A program made the position numbers and the translations under genes. DNA of 64,000 bases from Otatea glauca (taxonomy: Eukaryota > Streptophyta > Magnoliopsida > Poales > Poaceae). The stretch covers positions 270,115-334,114 of the forward strand of contig JAYEVK010000084.1 of NCBI GenBank assembly GCA_036346275.1, written 5' to 3'. Of the stretch, positions 22,844 to 35,577 are shown piece by piece. Numbering within the stretch: the stretch's first letter is position 1; every line of letters begins with the position of its first letter. Below the pieces are notes generated by a model that worked only from the letters and a program-made list of their open reading frames with translations, did no database searches and was not told where the DNA came from.

Positions 22844-23385
22844 GTCTTCCCATTAACTGGTCAGCTATTACAACAATGTTGGGGAATGTATCCCGTCCGT
22901 TGATAACGGGAACTCTCGATTCAAAGTATTTGACTTTGGCTTATTTCTCGGCTTCTGTACCGCACGTAGATGCAATTATTGCTTGGCGTGAGAATGAGTC
23001 ACTGGGTCGGCGGAAGTATAATAGCAAAGCCAACTACTGGCTAATAGTAAGCTAAAAGTCAGTTTGTACAATAACTGTCTCTAAAGGTTGTCTTTAGATG
23101 TTGTGTAATAACTATCTTTTCTCTCTTGTACATAAATGATCTACCTATACTCCCGTACAAAGCTGGCTACTAAATAAGAGCCAGCTCTCTTCTCTCTCTC
23201 TTTTCTCACTCCTCCATATAGACCAAATCTGATGTGTACAGGTTAAGAGCCAGCTGACGTAGCCTTTGTACATGCCCTACCACTCGGTTACAGTCAAAGT
23301 TAATTTTTGTGCACTCCAAACACTTCACGGCGGTTACCTTTGCTGCATGGTACACAAATTGACAATAGTAAGGTTGTTTTTTTGG
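22844..23385. other. Unassigned sequence within the LINE remnant
   Basis: Between the Tourist-like element and the kept LINE endonuclease half. No ORF is recognisable. AGCCAACTACTGGCTAATAG and AATAAGAGCCAGCTCTC are reminiscent of a grass miniature element, but no end or target duplication was found. Confidence 0.35.
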
Positions 23386-24499
23386 AATAGTTGAGGGAAA
23401 CCAGATCAAGTTAAGGATTGTAGGCGAGTTTAATATGATTTACTTGGCAAGTGATAAGAATAGTGTTAACCTGGGAAGATTTAGAAGATCTATAGAGGAG
23501 CATGAACTAAAGGATCTTTTCATGCAAGCCAGAGAATATACATGGAGTAATGAGAGGGAAAATCCAACTTTGGAGAGGTTGGAGAGAGTTCATGTTTCTC
23601 TGGATTGGGAAGAGGCTTTTCCCGATAACAATTAATCTTCAAACACTATCATCTTCAATCTCAGATCACTGTCCTCTCTTGCTTACGTCGTAGAAAAAAA
23701 AAATCACATTCCCTATCTCAAGGAGGGTGAGGAATTGGTATTTGATCAGGACAGCAAGCAACGAACAACTGATGTTTGACTATTTCTAGGACATTCTTGG
23801 CACGGCAAGGGAGAGAGACTTTACTGTTAATTTACAGGAGCTGAACTGGGAGAACGTCGATTTATTTGAGTAGGAGGAATTTATTGCTGACGAAGAGATT
23901 TTGGACGTTGTCAAGACTCAACCGACTGAGAAAGCACCAGGTCCCGATGGTTTTACCGGGCTGTTTTTTAAAACAGCATGGTCGGTGATAAAAAAAGATG
24001 TTGTCAAAGCAGTTTACTAGTTAAATGGGAGAAGTTTCAGCAAATTAAATGATTCCTTTCTTACCCTGATTCCTAAGAAGGTTGAGGCGCGTTTACCTAC
24101 AGATTTTAGGCCAATATGTTTGATCCATAGCTTTGCCAACCTTTTTTTTCAGAGGTCCCTGCCAACCGAGGCTCCCGTTGTCTTCATCTTCTGGTGTATC
24201 CAAATCAGAATGCGTTCATCAAAGGGAGATCAATACCTGTCAACTTCAAATATGTTTAGTGTTCGGCAAGGTTGTGTAAACAAAAGAGAAGCCAGGAGAT
24301 ATTGCTTAAATTGGACATAGCAAAGCATTCCACACAGTTTTATAGCACTGCTTGCTAGTAAGCGTTGCAGCATAGAGGCTTTGGACCTTGTAGGTGCGAT
24401 TGGATATCTTTGTTGCTTTCTTCGGCTATTGAATGGACAATCAGGTACAAAAATTTTGAATGAGCTGGGTTTGAGGCAAGGGACACACATGCCTCTGTT

Positions 24500-25403
24500 C
24501 AGGGTTAACAAAACTGAAAATTTGAAAATCGGTAAAAACAGAAAATCGGTAAAAAGCGAGGAAGTTTGAATTCCAAATTTTTGAATTTTACGGTCAAACA
24601 GCGGCTGGTAAAAACTAAAATCGATCGATTTTACTGATTTTCGATTAGTTTTTAACGATTTTTTGAGCGGTTTTTTGTTTTCAGCACATCGATTTTTTTA
24701 AAAAAAACATCCAAAAAAATTCTAAACAAATTTAAAATTACAAAAAAATCCCAATTAATATACAAAATGCCTCAAAGAAATTTTAGCAATTTTTGAAATC
24801 ATTTATTGCTTCTGAAAAATCCAAAACAACAATTAATGAAAAGGAATAAAGACACTGTCAGATTTATATAAATATTTAAAAGCTTTATTATATTATGAAA
24901 TTTTAATATAACCATAAATAGTTCCAAAGTATCATGTAGTAAAATTTTCATAAATATTAGACTTTATTTAGTGCCCATATAAAATCAAAAACAGAATAGC
25001 AAATACAATGATAGTAGCACTTTCAGAATTTTAAAAAAAATACACATATTCGATTATCATCTGAAAATTTTAAAGAATCATTATAATTACGTTAGAACAT
25101 CACAAAAAAATTTAAAAAATATTATAATTCATTTTGTGCCCCTAGAAAATCAAAATCTGTAAAGTATATATTTTGATAGTATCACAGTCAGAATTTTTAA
25201 AAAATCCACAGAACTTATAATAATCTGAAAATTTTATAGAATCATTATCATTGCCTTAGAACCTCATACAGAAAATCTATAAAATTTTTAACACATTTTG
25301 CTAAATTTCTTCAAATTTTTAAAATTTACATTTGAACTCTACGGTTTACCGAGCGGTTTTTATTGCCGAACCGGCTCGAAATGGTCGGTTTTTGCGAACC
25401 ATG
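24500..25403. mobile_element. hAT-like nonautonomous element (904 bp)
   Basis: Ends CAGGGTTAACAAAACTG (left) and CATGGTTCGCAAAAACC (right, reversed) share the CAGGGTT.ACAAAA pattern of the 336-bp element. The 8-bp flanks CCTCTGTT (24492-24499) and CCTCTATT (25404-25411) match at 7 of 8. The interior is very AT-rich, with AAAATCGGTAAAAA motifs near the left end and GGTTTACCGAGCGGTTTTT near the right. No transposase coding. Confidence 0.75.
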
Positions 25404-25411
25404 CCTCTATT

Positions 25412-27758
25412 TAAGATGCCTACATACAAGTTCAGTACCAATATTCCATTGTAAACGAAATTCAATAACTTGAGTTGCAATGTTGACGAAGGGAAGACTT
25501 CCTATGATTCGATCATGATCAGCAACCTCGCAATCGCTACTCCTCTATTCGCATGGTTATTAATCGTGTCAAACACAATTTGCCTATTTGTGAAGAAGGG
25601 CTCAATCAAATCTAAGAGAAAAAGCAAGAGCAATATCAGAAAATTTTCAACTCCAACGTGAATGATTGATGAGTTTCACTCTAACACTGGCTAATAGCAA
25701 CACACAAACAAATCTACACCCCTTTATAATGCACCTAAGCATTCTTTTCTACGTCTACCCCAAATAATGCACCCTACTAGAGATGGTCCAACCTTCATGC
25801 ACCCAGCGAAACGTCCCCAGAAACTTGCCTCCATCAAAATTAACCTTTCAGATCTTTCCTCAGCTTTACTCACCCATATCTGATGGCCATTGTTTAATGT
25901 GTCTAGCTCATCCCTGTGGCCCACAACAGATCTCCCCCACCTCCAGCATCATCTCAAGGAAAAGGAAACAAATATCCTGGAATTAAGGAAACATTCTAAA
26001 AAAGGAAAAGATCATATATTATGTGCTGGAAAAAAAGAACCAGAAAACAAGGCACTATACTAGTCAAGTTTAAAAACTCGAGGGGCACACATGTCCAAAT
26101 GACCACCGGCTCCACACCATAAACCATACCTTTATGTTGTCGGTAATTGTGTTGTACATGTTCGGGACAAATATCATTCCTGATTCCCCTGAGGGCTTAT
26201 TTGGGAACTCAAATCCCGGCTAGGATCCCAACCCATTTCTGAGGTGGAAAACCACGGGGTTGTCTTTCATGGTCCAGATGAAAAGTTCATTTGGAAGCTC
26301 ATGTTACAGGGATTTCTTGGCCCGCGCTGTTTCCATGGGAAAATATCCCTCATGTACGCTGGTCGGGAACTTCTCCCATCATCTCGCCCTAGGCGGTCGC
26401 CTCCACCCTCATCTTCACCTCTCGATGGCCGCCTCTACCCCTCGTCTTCGCCTCTCGATGGCCAACTCCTCTCCTCATCTCACCTCCTGACGACCGCCTC
26501 CACCCGTTATCTCGCCTACCGACGGTGGCCTCCGCCCCTCTCTGCCTCCCGACGACCGCCTTTGCTATGTGCCTCCTCCTACTCTGGTGACCGGATCTTG
26601 CTGGTGAAATCCTCTTCTTCCTATCCTCCTCCCACTAGGGTTCCGCACGTCATCTTGTGTCTTCTCGTAGATCACAATGGAGACGATGACTAGAGAGAAG
26701 GCACATAGCTCCATTAGCTGAGTTGGGTCGTGGGAGAACACACGGGCATAGCTAGGGCTTGAGTCTTCTTTCTACAGGTGCAAATCTTACCACTCTTCTC
26801 TGTTTGGTTTTGTTTTCTGAGTTTTGGCATGAATTAGTATTGAAATCTGATACCAATGCAACCAGATCTGATGTTATGATTTGATCTGTTCATCCTGTCA
26901 TGGTAGAACATTTGTATGCTGCTAGTTGACAAGGTTTGCAAATTTTGTGACTGCTAATGCAGTAAGTAATGCCTGGGGAAGTGACAATTTCTGATATTCC
27001 AGTGTGTCGAAAATTTTCAACTGTTTTATCTGTGGATTTTTTGGGTGTTTGGTCGACTACTAGTTCAAACACCACACCTTTTATCCTGTCAGGCTTGGTC
27101 CATCATTGTTGATGAACTTAACCACGATATGCAAGCTAGGACTATAACTTCGAGCTTTGATTGATACTGCCATACATGGTACTACCATTGCCAAAGGTAG
27201 CACTTTAGAAACGATGCAAAGAAATGCAGAGTAAACCTCTCATAACCAATAGTCAAAAACCACAACAATGGTGCGTGCCAATTCAATATTGAGAGCTGGC
27301 AGTGTACCTCCCATAGTCTCATATTCTCATTACGGATGCTAAACATGCTGACTTTAACACAAGGGAGAATTGGAGATAAGCGTAACTTTTCTTTTCAGCT
27401 ATACCTCTTATTTTATGATGTTCTTCTTCTAGTAGCTGTCCTAGATCCTTCTCAAGGCTTCCATTTTCAGCTTTTCTTTTTCGTTCTAAGCGTAGGTTGT
27501 ACTTTGTAGTGCTGCTACTACTACTATGAAGTCTGAACTGTGTAAATCCTTGGAATCCAGCTATAATAACTCTTAACAAAGTATAGAATGACAGACTTGT
27601 GAGAAATCACCCTCGCAAAAAAAAAAAAAAAAGACCAGTTAGAAATCTAGTACATGATTCTTTGCAGAGAGGTGCTTCTATGCTTTTCTTTGCACAGTAT
27701 CATGTACCGCTTGATCCACTCACCTCCATTGAATTTGATTCCTGATAGTAGCTGTGGG
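25412..27758. other. Unassigned region between two hAT-like elements
   Basis: No gene I can support. ORFs at 25470-25661, 26244-26693 (Ser/Pro-rich, driven by the repeat below) and 27319-27579 (minus strand) have no recognisable domain. GGGCTTATTTGGGAACTCAA at about 26190 resembles a Tourist-type terminus, but no partner end was found. A run of about 17 A residues at 27617-27633 could be the tail of a retroposed sequence. A host gene fragment cannot be excluded. Confidence 0.4.
26398..26565. repeat. About 32-bp imperfect tandem repeat, pyrimidine-rich
   Basis: Five copies of a unit like CGCCTCTACCCCTCGTCTTC followed by GCCTCTCGATGG, diverging to the right. It causes the Ser/Pro repeats in the overlapping ORF. 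Confidence 0.65.
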
Positions 27759-29203
27759 CAAGGATTCAAATTTCGTTTTTGGATAAAATATCGCCCAGGA
27801 CCGGAATATGGAATTTCACTGAAATTCGGGTATTTCAGACAAATCTCGTTCGAAATTCAAAAGCAAAAATTCAAATCCGGTTCGTTTTCTACCGAAAAAA
27901 CAAAATTTCGCCGAAAAATCACGAAATTTCGGTATATTTGCACCGGCTGAAAAGTAGTTCAAACGATGTCAAAAAAATTTGAAATTTTTTGGAGGTTCCT
28001 GACACATCATTTATGTTCCCATAAAAATTTCAGATGATTATGAAGTCTGAGGAATGTTTAAAAATTCGAACATTGCTACTGTCCTGATAAAACGCTGACT
28101 AGCAAGTTTGAACTGAATGAAAAATGATTCAAACCACGTTAGAAATTTTTGAAATTTTTTGTGAATGGTTATGATGCATCACTAATATTCTCATAAAATT
28201 TTCAGATGATGATCCAGATTCAAGCAGTGCTACTATCCTGTTAAAAGGCTTACCGGCAAACTTGAACAAAATGAAAAATAGTTCAAATCATGTTAGAAAG
28301 TTTTGAATTTTTTTTGAATGGTCCTGATATAACATTAATGTTTGTATAAAATTGTTAGATGGTGATCATGTTAAATAATGTTTAAAAATTATGACAGTGC
28401 TACGTCTTGATAAAAGCCTGATGATCAATACATAGATTTGCTTTAGCAATCAAAAAAGTTTTAAAATTCTTGAAAATTTTACAGAAGGGTGATAAGGAAA
28501 TTCTTAAGATCTCATAAAAATTTTGAATCATGATCACACTGCAGTGAATTTATAAAATTCTTACAAGGTACAGAACCATTTATGTTCTTTCTCTTTTTGA
28601 GTTTTGAAATATAAAATAACAAATGAAGTTCAATTCTTACATAGATTTGATTGACCAAACAACAAAAATAAATTTTTTGAAAATTTTATAGAATGGTACT
28701 GAGGCAATTCTTAATCTCTCATAAAAATTTTAGATCATGATCACACTCGAGAAAATTTATAAACTTCTGACAAGGTTACTGTCCCAATTATGTTCATTCA
28801 GTTTTTGATTTTTTAAAGATAACAAATAAAGTTAAATTATTTTTATAATTTTTCTGTATGATCCTACACTACTAAAGATGGTACTATAAATTTTTCAGAT
28901 TATTTTTAAGCATTTACAATTTTATAGAAATCTAATAGTGTTTTTGCCAAAATTTTACAACGTCTCAAAGATTCGGTTTTTCAACAAATTTTCATAGAAG
29001 ATGACTTTATTAAGGGTTATTGGATCAAATCCAGTCAAATCCGGCTTTAAAAGTTTGAAAACCGGCCAAAAATCATGAAATTTTGCTGGGGAAGAACGAA
29101 ATTTCTGTTTACTATCGCAATTTCAATTTTTTTTTAATCCGACCGATAGTTTGAATTTCGTGGTGGCCTGAAATCCAAAATTTTGGCGAGATTTGTATCC
29201 CTG
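27759..29203. mobile_element. hAT-like nonautonomous element (1445 bp)
   Basis: Ends CAAGGATTCAAATTTCG (left) and CAGGGATACAAATCTCG (right, reversed) are flanked by GCTGTGGG (27751-27758) and GCTGTTGG (29204-29211), 7 of 8 matching. The interior is AT-rich with repeated modules of about 180-200 bp (for example AAATTTTTTGGA...GGT...TGA, CATAAAAATTTCAGATGAT and TGCTACTGTCCTGATAAAA, recurring near 27990, 28150, 28320, 28480 and 28690). No transposase coding. Confidence 0.7.
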
Positions 29204-29211
29204 GCTGTTGG

Positions 29212-29625
29212 GGCAAGGATATAATGGGGTGGATTTTTATGGTACCGTTCTGTTTGCAACGTAGAATTTTTTCTAAATTTCTGAGGGAACTAAGCTGTTT
29301 TAGTGTGAAATTCTTCTGAAATTCATGCATTCAAAATATTGAATAGCGCAAATTCTTCAAAATTCCTCCGTTCCTAGTAAAAGGGTAACTTTGGGAAAGA
29401 AACCATTATTTTATGATAGTGGATTTTCCTTTATAGAATAGAAGAATAAATAGTTCTGTACAACAGGAAGTCTCAGGAAACACTTTAATCTGCTCGTAGC
29501 ACAATTTAGTGATTTATAGAGGGATCCGAGTTGACAGTATAATCATCACAGTTACCACATGCATCATCAGCATACACCATGTGCCTAGGGGGGAAATCCA
29601 TCATCAGCATCTTAGTGACCCCTGT
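29212..29625. other. Unassigned sequence
   Basis: Short stretch between the hAT-like element and the next LTR. No ORF, repeat or RNA gene is recognised. An AGCTGTTTTAGTGTGAAATT-type sequence continues the AT-rich composition. Confidence 0.4.
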
Positions 29626-31938
29626 TGTAACATCTCAATTTTTGGCTTTTATTAATCTAATATTGTTATTTGTGTATTTTATGAATTTTCTAGAATTTAT
29701 TTAATATTTTTGAATTAGGCTTAATATGAATATTATTTAAATACTTGAAAATTTTAAATAAACTTTTGTCAAAAATATTTTATTTGGGTTCCAAATGTCT
29801 CAAAATTTTTTTAGTAATCTTTCTGATATTTTTTTATATTTTTTTGATTTATTGTAATTTTTGGAAATATTGTAAATGAGAAGAATTGGAAATGAAGTGA
29901 ATAGTGTTTGGGCCGAAACCCTATCAGGCCCAGCCCATTGTTTCCCTCGAGTTAGGCCCGATCCAGCCCACGTAAGCTTGTGACTGCAAAACCCTAGCTT
30001 TTGGGCCGTTGGATCCCGATCGTGTGGATGTGATGGACTCGGATATCTCAAGCGACGCATGGTCATTGGATTTTGTTGTGCGGCCGTGATTGTTCGGAGT
30101 AGTATATCCTATTGGGTCTTAGTCATCGGTTCGAGCTGGCATGAATGGTGATGATCTCACCATGTCTACGACAATGGGAGCCGCTGGATGATTGCCACGT
30201 GGACAGATGGGATTGTCTCCTAGTGCCGCCGCCGTCTTCGTCATGGACACGGAGACCATGTCGTAGCCGCCATTGATTCTGACTCGTGCGCTGCCCTCGA
30301 GGGCTTTATAAGGCGCTTGGTCCCCATCCCAAGGTTCACCAATCTTTGCCGCGTGTTTTTGTCCAAGTAGCGTTGCCCGAGTCATCGTGGTTGTCATGCA
30401 AGCCCTCGTTGTAGTTCTTGGAGCTTGCCACTGTCAATATTCGCGTGGATCTCATCGGATTTTAGGTCTCCACCGTCGCCAAGGGTTTTGCCAAGTTTGC
30501 CATGTTGGACTTCCTTGGATTCATGCGAACAAGCTGCTGTAGCGTCATCGGATGCTGTGGAGTGGCGTCGTTTTCCTCAAGGACAGTGAGCCGCCGGCAC
30601 TGAGTCTCGTCAGAGTATCGAGTAGAAGAGAAACAGTCGGGTGCTGACGTGGAAACCACGTGGAGGACGCGTCATCGCCACATCGCATCCGTCACTGGTG
30701 TGTTGGCTAAGATGTCCTGCCACGTCATCGAGGGCCACCTGTTGAGGAACTATTCTGTCAATCGGGTTCGCGGTTAAGTGAGGTCGGTCGTGGACCAGGT
30801 CCATTGACCATTGGTCCCACATGTCAACCTAATAAGAGTTTTTCCATATTATTTATTTCTTGCAAACATCAATGATGACATCATAATTAGATTTTTCGGT
30901 ATAAACATAATTCGGAAAAAATATATATTTTTTCTGGTTTTTTCTTTTAGTTGAATCTTTCGAGAGCCCGTTCTTTCTCATACGAGCTCCGATTGAAGCG
31001 ATTCAAGTTTCTAATTTTTTTAAAAAATTGAAATATATTTAATGGTGAATTTTATTTGACTTTTAGAGTTTGTTTGCTTGCTAGTTTGGTATTTATTTTC
31101 TATTTTCTCTCGATTCGCGTAGACGTCAAGTGCCGAAGCATTCGAGGGTGAAAAGTCGATTCAAGAGCAAGGTCCAGAGCAAGAACAAGAGGTTTTTCAA
31201 GGCAAGTTGTGGTTTGATTATGTTGAACCCAGTTTTACAAATGCTATGTTGATTTAAATTATTGCATGATATTTTATGCTTAGAACTGTTTTCAATTAGT
31301 TTGGGATCTAGTTATTCTACCCAATTGTGTTATACATACCTTATCATTTTTATGCCATGATTATTTGTCACCTTAGGATGGTTCAATATTAGTTGGTTGC
31401 TACTAGATATCAACATGGCTTGGTTAGAACGTGAGTAGTGTGCTTAACCATGCAACGTGTTATTGATATCATTTTGAAAGCAAATCAATCTGGAATAATG
31501 GAATATGGAACATGTGTTATGAAAAGGTGTGATATGTATTGTCACACAATGATGTTGAGTTGTTGATGGCATGTGTTGCACGATAATCAACTGGGGTGGT
31601 AAATGATTTAGACTGGGGCATGTGGCAAGAGCTATGAGCTATGGTGGGCCTATGTGGCATTGGGTTGGTATATTGATACATTGTTTTATAAGTGAATGTG
31701 AGCTGGTTTCTATGAGTGATTTCTTGGAAGTCTTGCCTCGGTCAATTAAGGACTTAACCTTGCAAGCCAATGAATTGGGCTAAACATGCAACTACATGTC
31801 TGGAATGGGATGGATCTAACTAAGTTACTGAGTCTTAACATTTGATGCCTCGGGAGGAAAACCAAACTAAGTGTGCAGTTATGGGGAATTTGTGTGTGCA
31901 ATGCATTGGCCTTATATCTGTCCAACGGTATGTCCCTT
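29626..31938 (+). mobile_element. Chromovirus-type LTR, 5' part, plus orientation
   Basis: Starts TGTAACATCTCAATTTTTGG, like the reverse complement of the right ends of the chromovirus LTRs in this window (GTGTTACA). At 31320-31660 it aligns in order with those LTRs read in reverse (CACCTTAGGATGG, CGTGAGTAG, GGCATGTGTTGCACGATAAT, AAATGATTTAGACTGGGGCA, GTGGGCCTATGTGGCATTGG). It is strongly diverged and is cut at 31938 by a SIRE-type LTR; no partner or coding region is in view. ORFs at 29800-30822 on the minus strand are LTR shadows. Confidence 0.65.
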
Positions 31939-32554
31939 TGAAGCATATAGGCCCCTAATTCATTTTGGTTTTGGTAATTAATGACAATCGTGATTAAAGG
32001 ACTAATATTTTTCTCTTGAGGTTATGAAAATAGATTGGTCCTTGACATGGCATGTAATGAAGTAAGGAAATGAGGTTCAAAGATTATCAAAGCATCAAGC
32101 TCAATTGCCAAGGTATAATATTTAAGGATTTTTTCATAGCTTTTGCCGATCTTGGTGTTTTGGAGAAAAGATCGGGTTGCTAGATTAGGTGTTGTACTAT
32201 TAAGGGGACCTTGGTTAGTAGCTTAATGTGGATCAAGTATCATGGCTCAAATCATGCTCACACTGAGCCGTAGATGTTTCACATTGAGTCATTTGAAAAA
32301 TCTAAAGAAAAACAGTAAGACCGATACTACTGATCATGTGGGAGCGGTGCTACCGCAAGATCGGTAGCATTAGGTCAATAGTTGGTATGCTTTTAATAGA
32401 ACACTGATTTTTGGTTTCTGCCTGGCCGGTGCAACCGTCCAAGTGGGAGTGGTACTACCACAGGTGTTGTAGTACCAACCCCAAATGGTGGTACGTTTTT
32501 ACCAGAGAAGCTATTTTGGCTGATCTCTTCTTGTCGGTGCTACTGTTAGGTCAA
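31939..32554 (+). mobile_element. SIRE-type LTR fragment, plus orientation
   Basis: Starts TGAAGCATATAGGCCCCTAA, matching the start of the SIRE solo LTR at 16609 (TGAGAGCATCTAGGCCCC). It is followed by TTTTGGTAATTAATGACAA, common near the start of such LTRs. It carries GGTGCTACCG/GGTAGTACC-like repeats (32330-32520) and is interrupted at 32554 by an inverted SIRE LTR. Confidence 0.6.
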
Positions 32555-34205
32555 TGATGCCGACTAGAAGGGGGTGAATAGGAGGCTTTTAAAAAATCTT
32601 CTATGATTAATTTCTCACCTAAGTACCCCTATTACAAAACCTTAACAATAAATAATGCGGAAGCAATAAACTAAGGTTTTAACAATTAAGGTCTAAATCA
32701 ATTAGGTTCACTAAGTGCACTAACTAATTATGTCTCTACTCAAGAATAAGTAATCCTAAAGACGATTAAGCAATTTAATTATAAGAATGTAAATTGCAAC
32801 AATATAAATAAGGAATTTCAAGTGAGCACAAAGAGACACACCGATATTTTACCGTGGTGTTCGGAGACTTGTCGGTCTCCCCTAATCCACGTTGAGGCAA
32901 GCCCAAATTACTTTGGACCAGCTCCACGAATTGAGCACCTGCCTCGATTCCATTAGTGGTAGCTCTTTCCCCCTCAGGGTAGGTGAGCTCTGACCTTCAC
33001 AAATTCGCTGGGCTTCTCACAACCTCTGTTGAGAAGCTCACTGCGAATGTTGCCTCCACACGCTGTCTAAGTGTCAGTAAACACCAAGAGTAACACGTCA
33101 AGCCATCTAGCTTGACTGCATAAGGATCTCCTCAAGTGCAACACATGCACAAGAGGTTCTCAATACTCTTCTAATTTGTGACACATGCCAATTAGACTCA
33201 CTCTTAGCTCAAGAACCAAATGTGGGAGTGCAAAACAAGCACAACAACACCCAAATGCTCAACAAAGACAAAAACCCACAAATACCACCCCTCCAAAGAA
33301 AACTAGCCATTTGGGGGTATTTCGGGCAAAACTTAGCAAATCCAGTACTACCACCCAACTAGAGCCGGTAGTACCGGCCTCGACCTCAACGGTTGAATTC
33401 CAGCCGGGTACTAGCCGTTAGCTACGGTACCCCAGTACTACCGACCAGGTGGGAGCGGTAGCACCACTCACACCTTTGGTAGTACCGGCCACATACTCCA
33501 AGCAAAAACACCTTCTTTGGAATAAAGGTACCGACCCGGCGGCGGTAGTACCGAACCTTCGATACTACCGGCCAACTGAGAGTGGTAGTACCAGACCTCT
33601 GGTGCTACCGGCCTCAGGGGCGGTAGGACTGACTTTCCAGATCAATTAGATTTCACACAGAAATCTTTGCTTTTCAAATCAAACATCAATAAGGATTGAT
33701 TCTTTGAGCCATGTGATGATCAACACATGATCAAGTCAATTTGGAAAACACATTTTGCAAACCCTATTCACATGCTCCAAAGAATCACATTTAAACTCTA
33801 ACTTATTTGCAAAACACATTTGCAAATAAACTAAGAATCTATGAGATCAATCCTCTTAGCCATGTGATGATCAACACATGATCAAGTCAATTTGTAAACC
33901 CATTTGCAAACCCTATTCATATGCTCTAGGATCGAAACCCGTAACCTTCAGCTCATTTGCAAGATACATTTTGCAAATAACAAATCAACCCACTTAAAAG
34001 CAAATCTCGAGCCATGTGATGATCAACTCATGATCAAGACAATGTGCAAACACATTTGCAAACCCTATTCACATGCTCCAAGATAAGATTCAATTAAAAC
34101 ACATTTTGCAAAATCTTATTTTGCAAACACAAAGCATAAACCTTTCTTAGCCTTTTGATGATCAACACATGATCAAGTCACAAGTTAAGATGAGCTCTCT
34201 ATTTG
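32555..34205 (-). mobile_element. SIRE-type LTR, minus orientation, left part (continues at 59863)
   Basis: Starts TGATGCCGACTAGAAGGGGG then TGAATAGGAGG, the reverse complement of the usual SIRE LTR end (CTATTCACCCCC...CTAG). It contains GGTAGTACCGGCC-type repeats (33350-33620) and a ~150-bp tandem array (33700-34205). It stops at 34205 where the Tat element is inserted; the same kind of repeat resumes at 59863 after the duplicated target ATTTG. Confidence 0.65.
33700..34205. repeat. About 150-bp tandem repeats
   Basis: Units begin GCCATGTGATGATCAACACA then TGATCAAGTCA at 33708, 33859, 34011 and (diverged) 34150, spacing 151, 152 and 139 bp. Within each, CATTTGCAAACCCTATTCAC precedes ATGCTCC. 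TGATGATCAACACATGATCA holds inverted TGATCA motifs. Confidence 0.85.
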
Positions 34206-35035
34206 TGTCGACGATCGGGACCGTCGACCGCAGAAAGGGGGGATGCAAAGAGATCGTTCGGGGGCGAGGCCTGAAGTCGTGCTCGTTCAGAGGCGCCTAG
34301 CGTCACAGAATGTACGTTGGGGAAGAAACACCGAACACGAGGTTTATACTGGTTCGAGCCCCCGAGGTCGGGTAACAGCTCTACTCCAGTCTTGCCCTGA
34401 GGCGAAAGGTGTATATGCAGTTCTGTGAGGGAATATAAACAAGGCCTGAGCTAGGGGCCGCTCAGAAGCCTGGTTGTGAGGGGGAGCTCGAGCGCCCCTT
34501 TCCTTGCCGCCGCCCTATTGTGTTGTTTTTCTTGGCGTGTGTTGCATGTTCTTTTCGTTGTGTTCGTCCTCTGTGTGTTTCTTCTTTTTTTCTTTGTTCC
34601 TCCTTTGGTCGGGGCGATCTGTTGCTTTTGTAGCCCTTCGGGAGACTTGCTGTTTGGTCCCGAGACTAACGTCAGGAACCCGTGGCGAGTTGACGGGGGC
34701 TGACGAGAGGCATCAATAGTCATTGAGAGCTTGACGGGAGCTGTTGGACCCTAGTTCCCACGCAGGGGCAGGTAGAGCGCTGATTCCCATGCAGGGGAGA
34801 GTTTTTACACGAGATAAATAAATTGTTACAGATGTCTTTTTCTCTGAAGGGCGTAGAGGTGTCGAGGTCGAGGCAGATGGTGCCTGCCCTTGTGCTTGTG
34901 CCCGAGCTCGTTGGTCCTAAGCCTGAGCATCGGGAGAGCACCTCTCAGGTCTGAGATGAGCCCCAGGACCCGCGGAAAGCTGCCACGAGGCCCCAGGGGG
35001 ATGCTTACATGTGGCGAGGGTACCGATCCCTGACA
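34206..35035 (-). repeat. 3' LTR of the Tat element (830 bp)
   Basis: Runs TGTCGACGATCGGGACC ... TACCGATCCCTGACA and aligns end to end with 59038-59862 (shared AAACACCGAACACGAGGTTT, TCGGGTAACAGC, GAGCTCGAGCGCCCCTTTCC). Start and end were set by the TG...CA ends and the ATTTG target duplication. ORFs inside are shadows of LTR sequence. Confidence 0.9.
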
Positions 35036-35577
35036 GCAAGTCCCCGAGGCTCAAGGGATGGCCCTAAAGTTCGGGACATTCTTGAGTCTGATTGTTCTTT
35101 AAGAAGGGATCGGCTCCTTGGTCAAGTTCGAAAGCCCTCGAGCCCGACCTCGCACATCAGAACCCCCAAGGGATCTTGTCGTGGTCGCTCAGACATGCTC
35201 GGGCTTTCGCTTTCACGGCGTTGAATTGGGAATCGTGCCTGGGGTGTCTGGGCTTCGCTGCCTCGGTCCCCTATGGGGGATTCGAGGAGGCGATCTGTAA
35301 CGCTTCGTGCTCTGACAGGGAGGGCGACGGACAAGGGATGCGACGCCTCGGGTCTCTGGGGGGAGATTCGAGGAGACGCGACTGTGGCGCTTCACGTCCC
35401 CTGCCCGAAAGTCTGGCGTGCCTTTTGAGGAATAACTGATGCTAGCTGTCAGAGATCGAGCCTCTTTAGAAGCTCGAAGCCGCATACTTCAGAAATTCCC
35501 CACTCTTGCACTGTGCCTTAGCCTTCCTGCTTGTTGCTTCTTCCTTCCCCTGACCCGCCTTGATCTCTCTGAGTGTC

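Larger units (their letters stand above)
21371..24490 (+). pseudogene. L1-like LINE remnant (endonuclease and reverse transcriptase)
   Basis: Broken non-LTR element. At 21530-21600 a pre-endonuclease stretch reads AYFKVFDRTLSSTEIQALTK. At 21750-21855 the endonuclease start reads VRGLNSKARRGAFFE ... VIVCLQEINVKS. At 23430-23640 its C-terminal half reads NLGRFRRSIEEHELKDLFMQ, then EYTWSNERENPTLERLERVH. The RT starts at about 23900 with TEKAPGPDGFTGLFFKTAWS and continues with LTLIPKKVEARLPTDFRPIC near 24070-24115. LKLDIAKAF lies near 24310 and GLRQGTHMPL at 24470-24500. The usual YADD block and 3' tail are not seen. A Tourist-like element (22130-22840) and a hAT-like element (24500-25403) interrupt it. 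Confidence 0.75.

Noticed and set aside
26244..26693. 149-codon Ser/Pro-rich ORF
   Set aside because: Explained by an imperfect 32-bp tandem repeat; no domain, no clear promoter, no support as a gene.
27617..27633. A-run as the tail of a SINE or processed gene
   Set aside because: No target duplication or tRNA-like promoter boxes were found upstream.
33700..34205. Regular ~150-bp repeats as a possible CRISPR array or satellite centromere
   Set aside because: Units are adjacent and wholly repeated with no unique spacers, in plant nuclear DNA; only about 3.3 copies, inside an LTR.
34451..34723. Lys/Arg/Thr-rich minus-strand ORF repeated at 59227-59814
   Set aside because: Its presence in both places follows from the two Tat LTRs; the sequence is LTR, not a duplicated gene.
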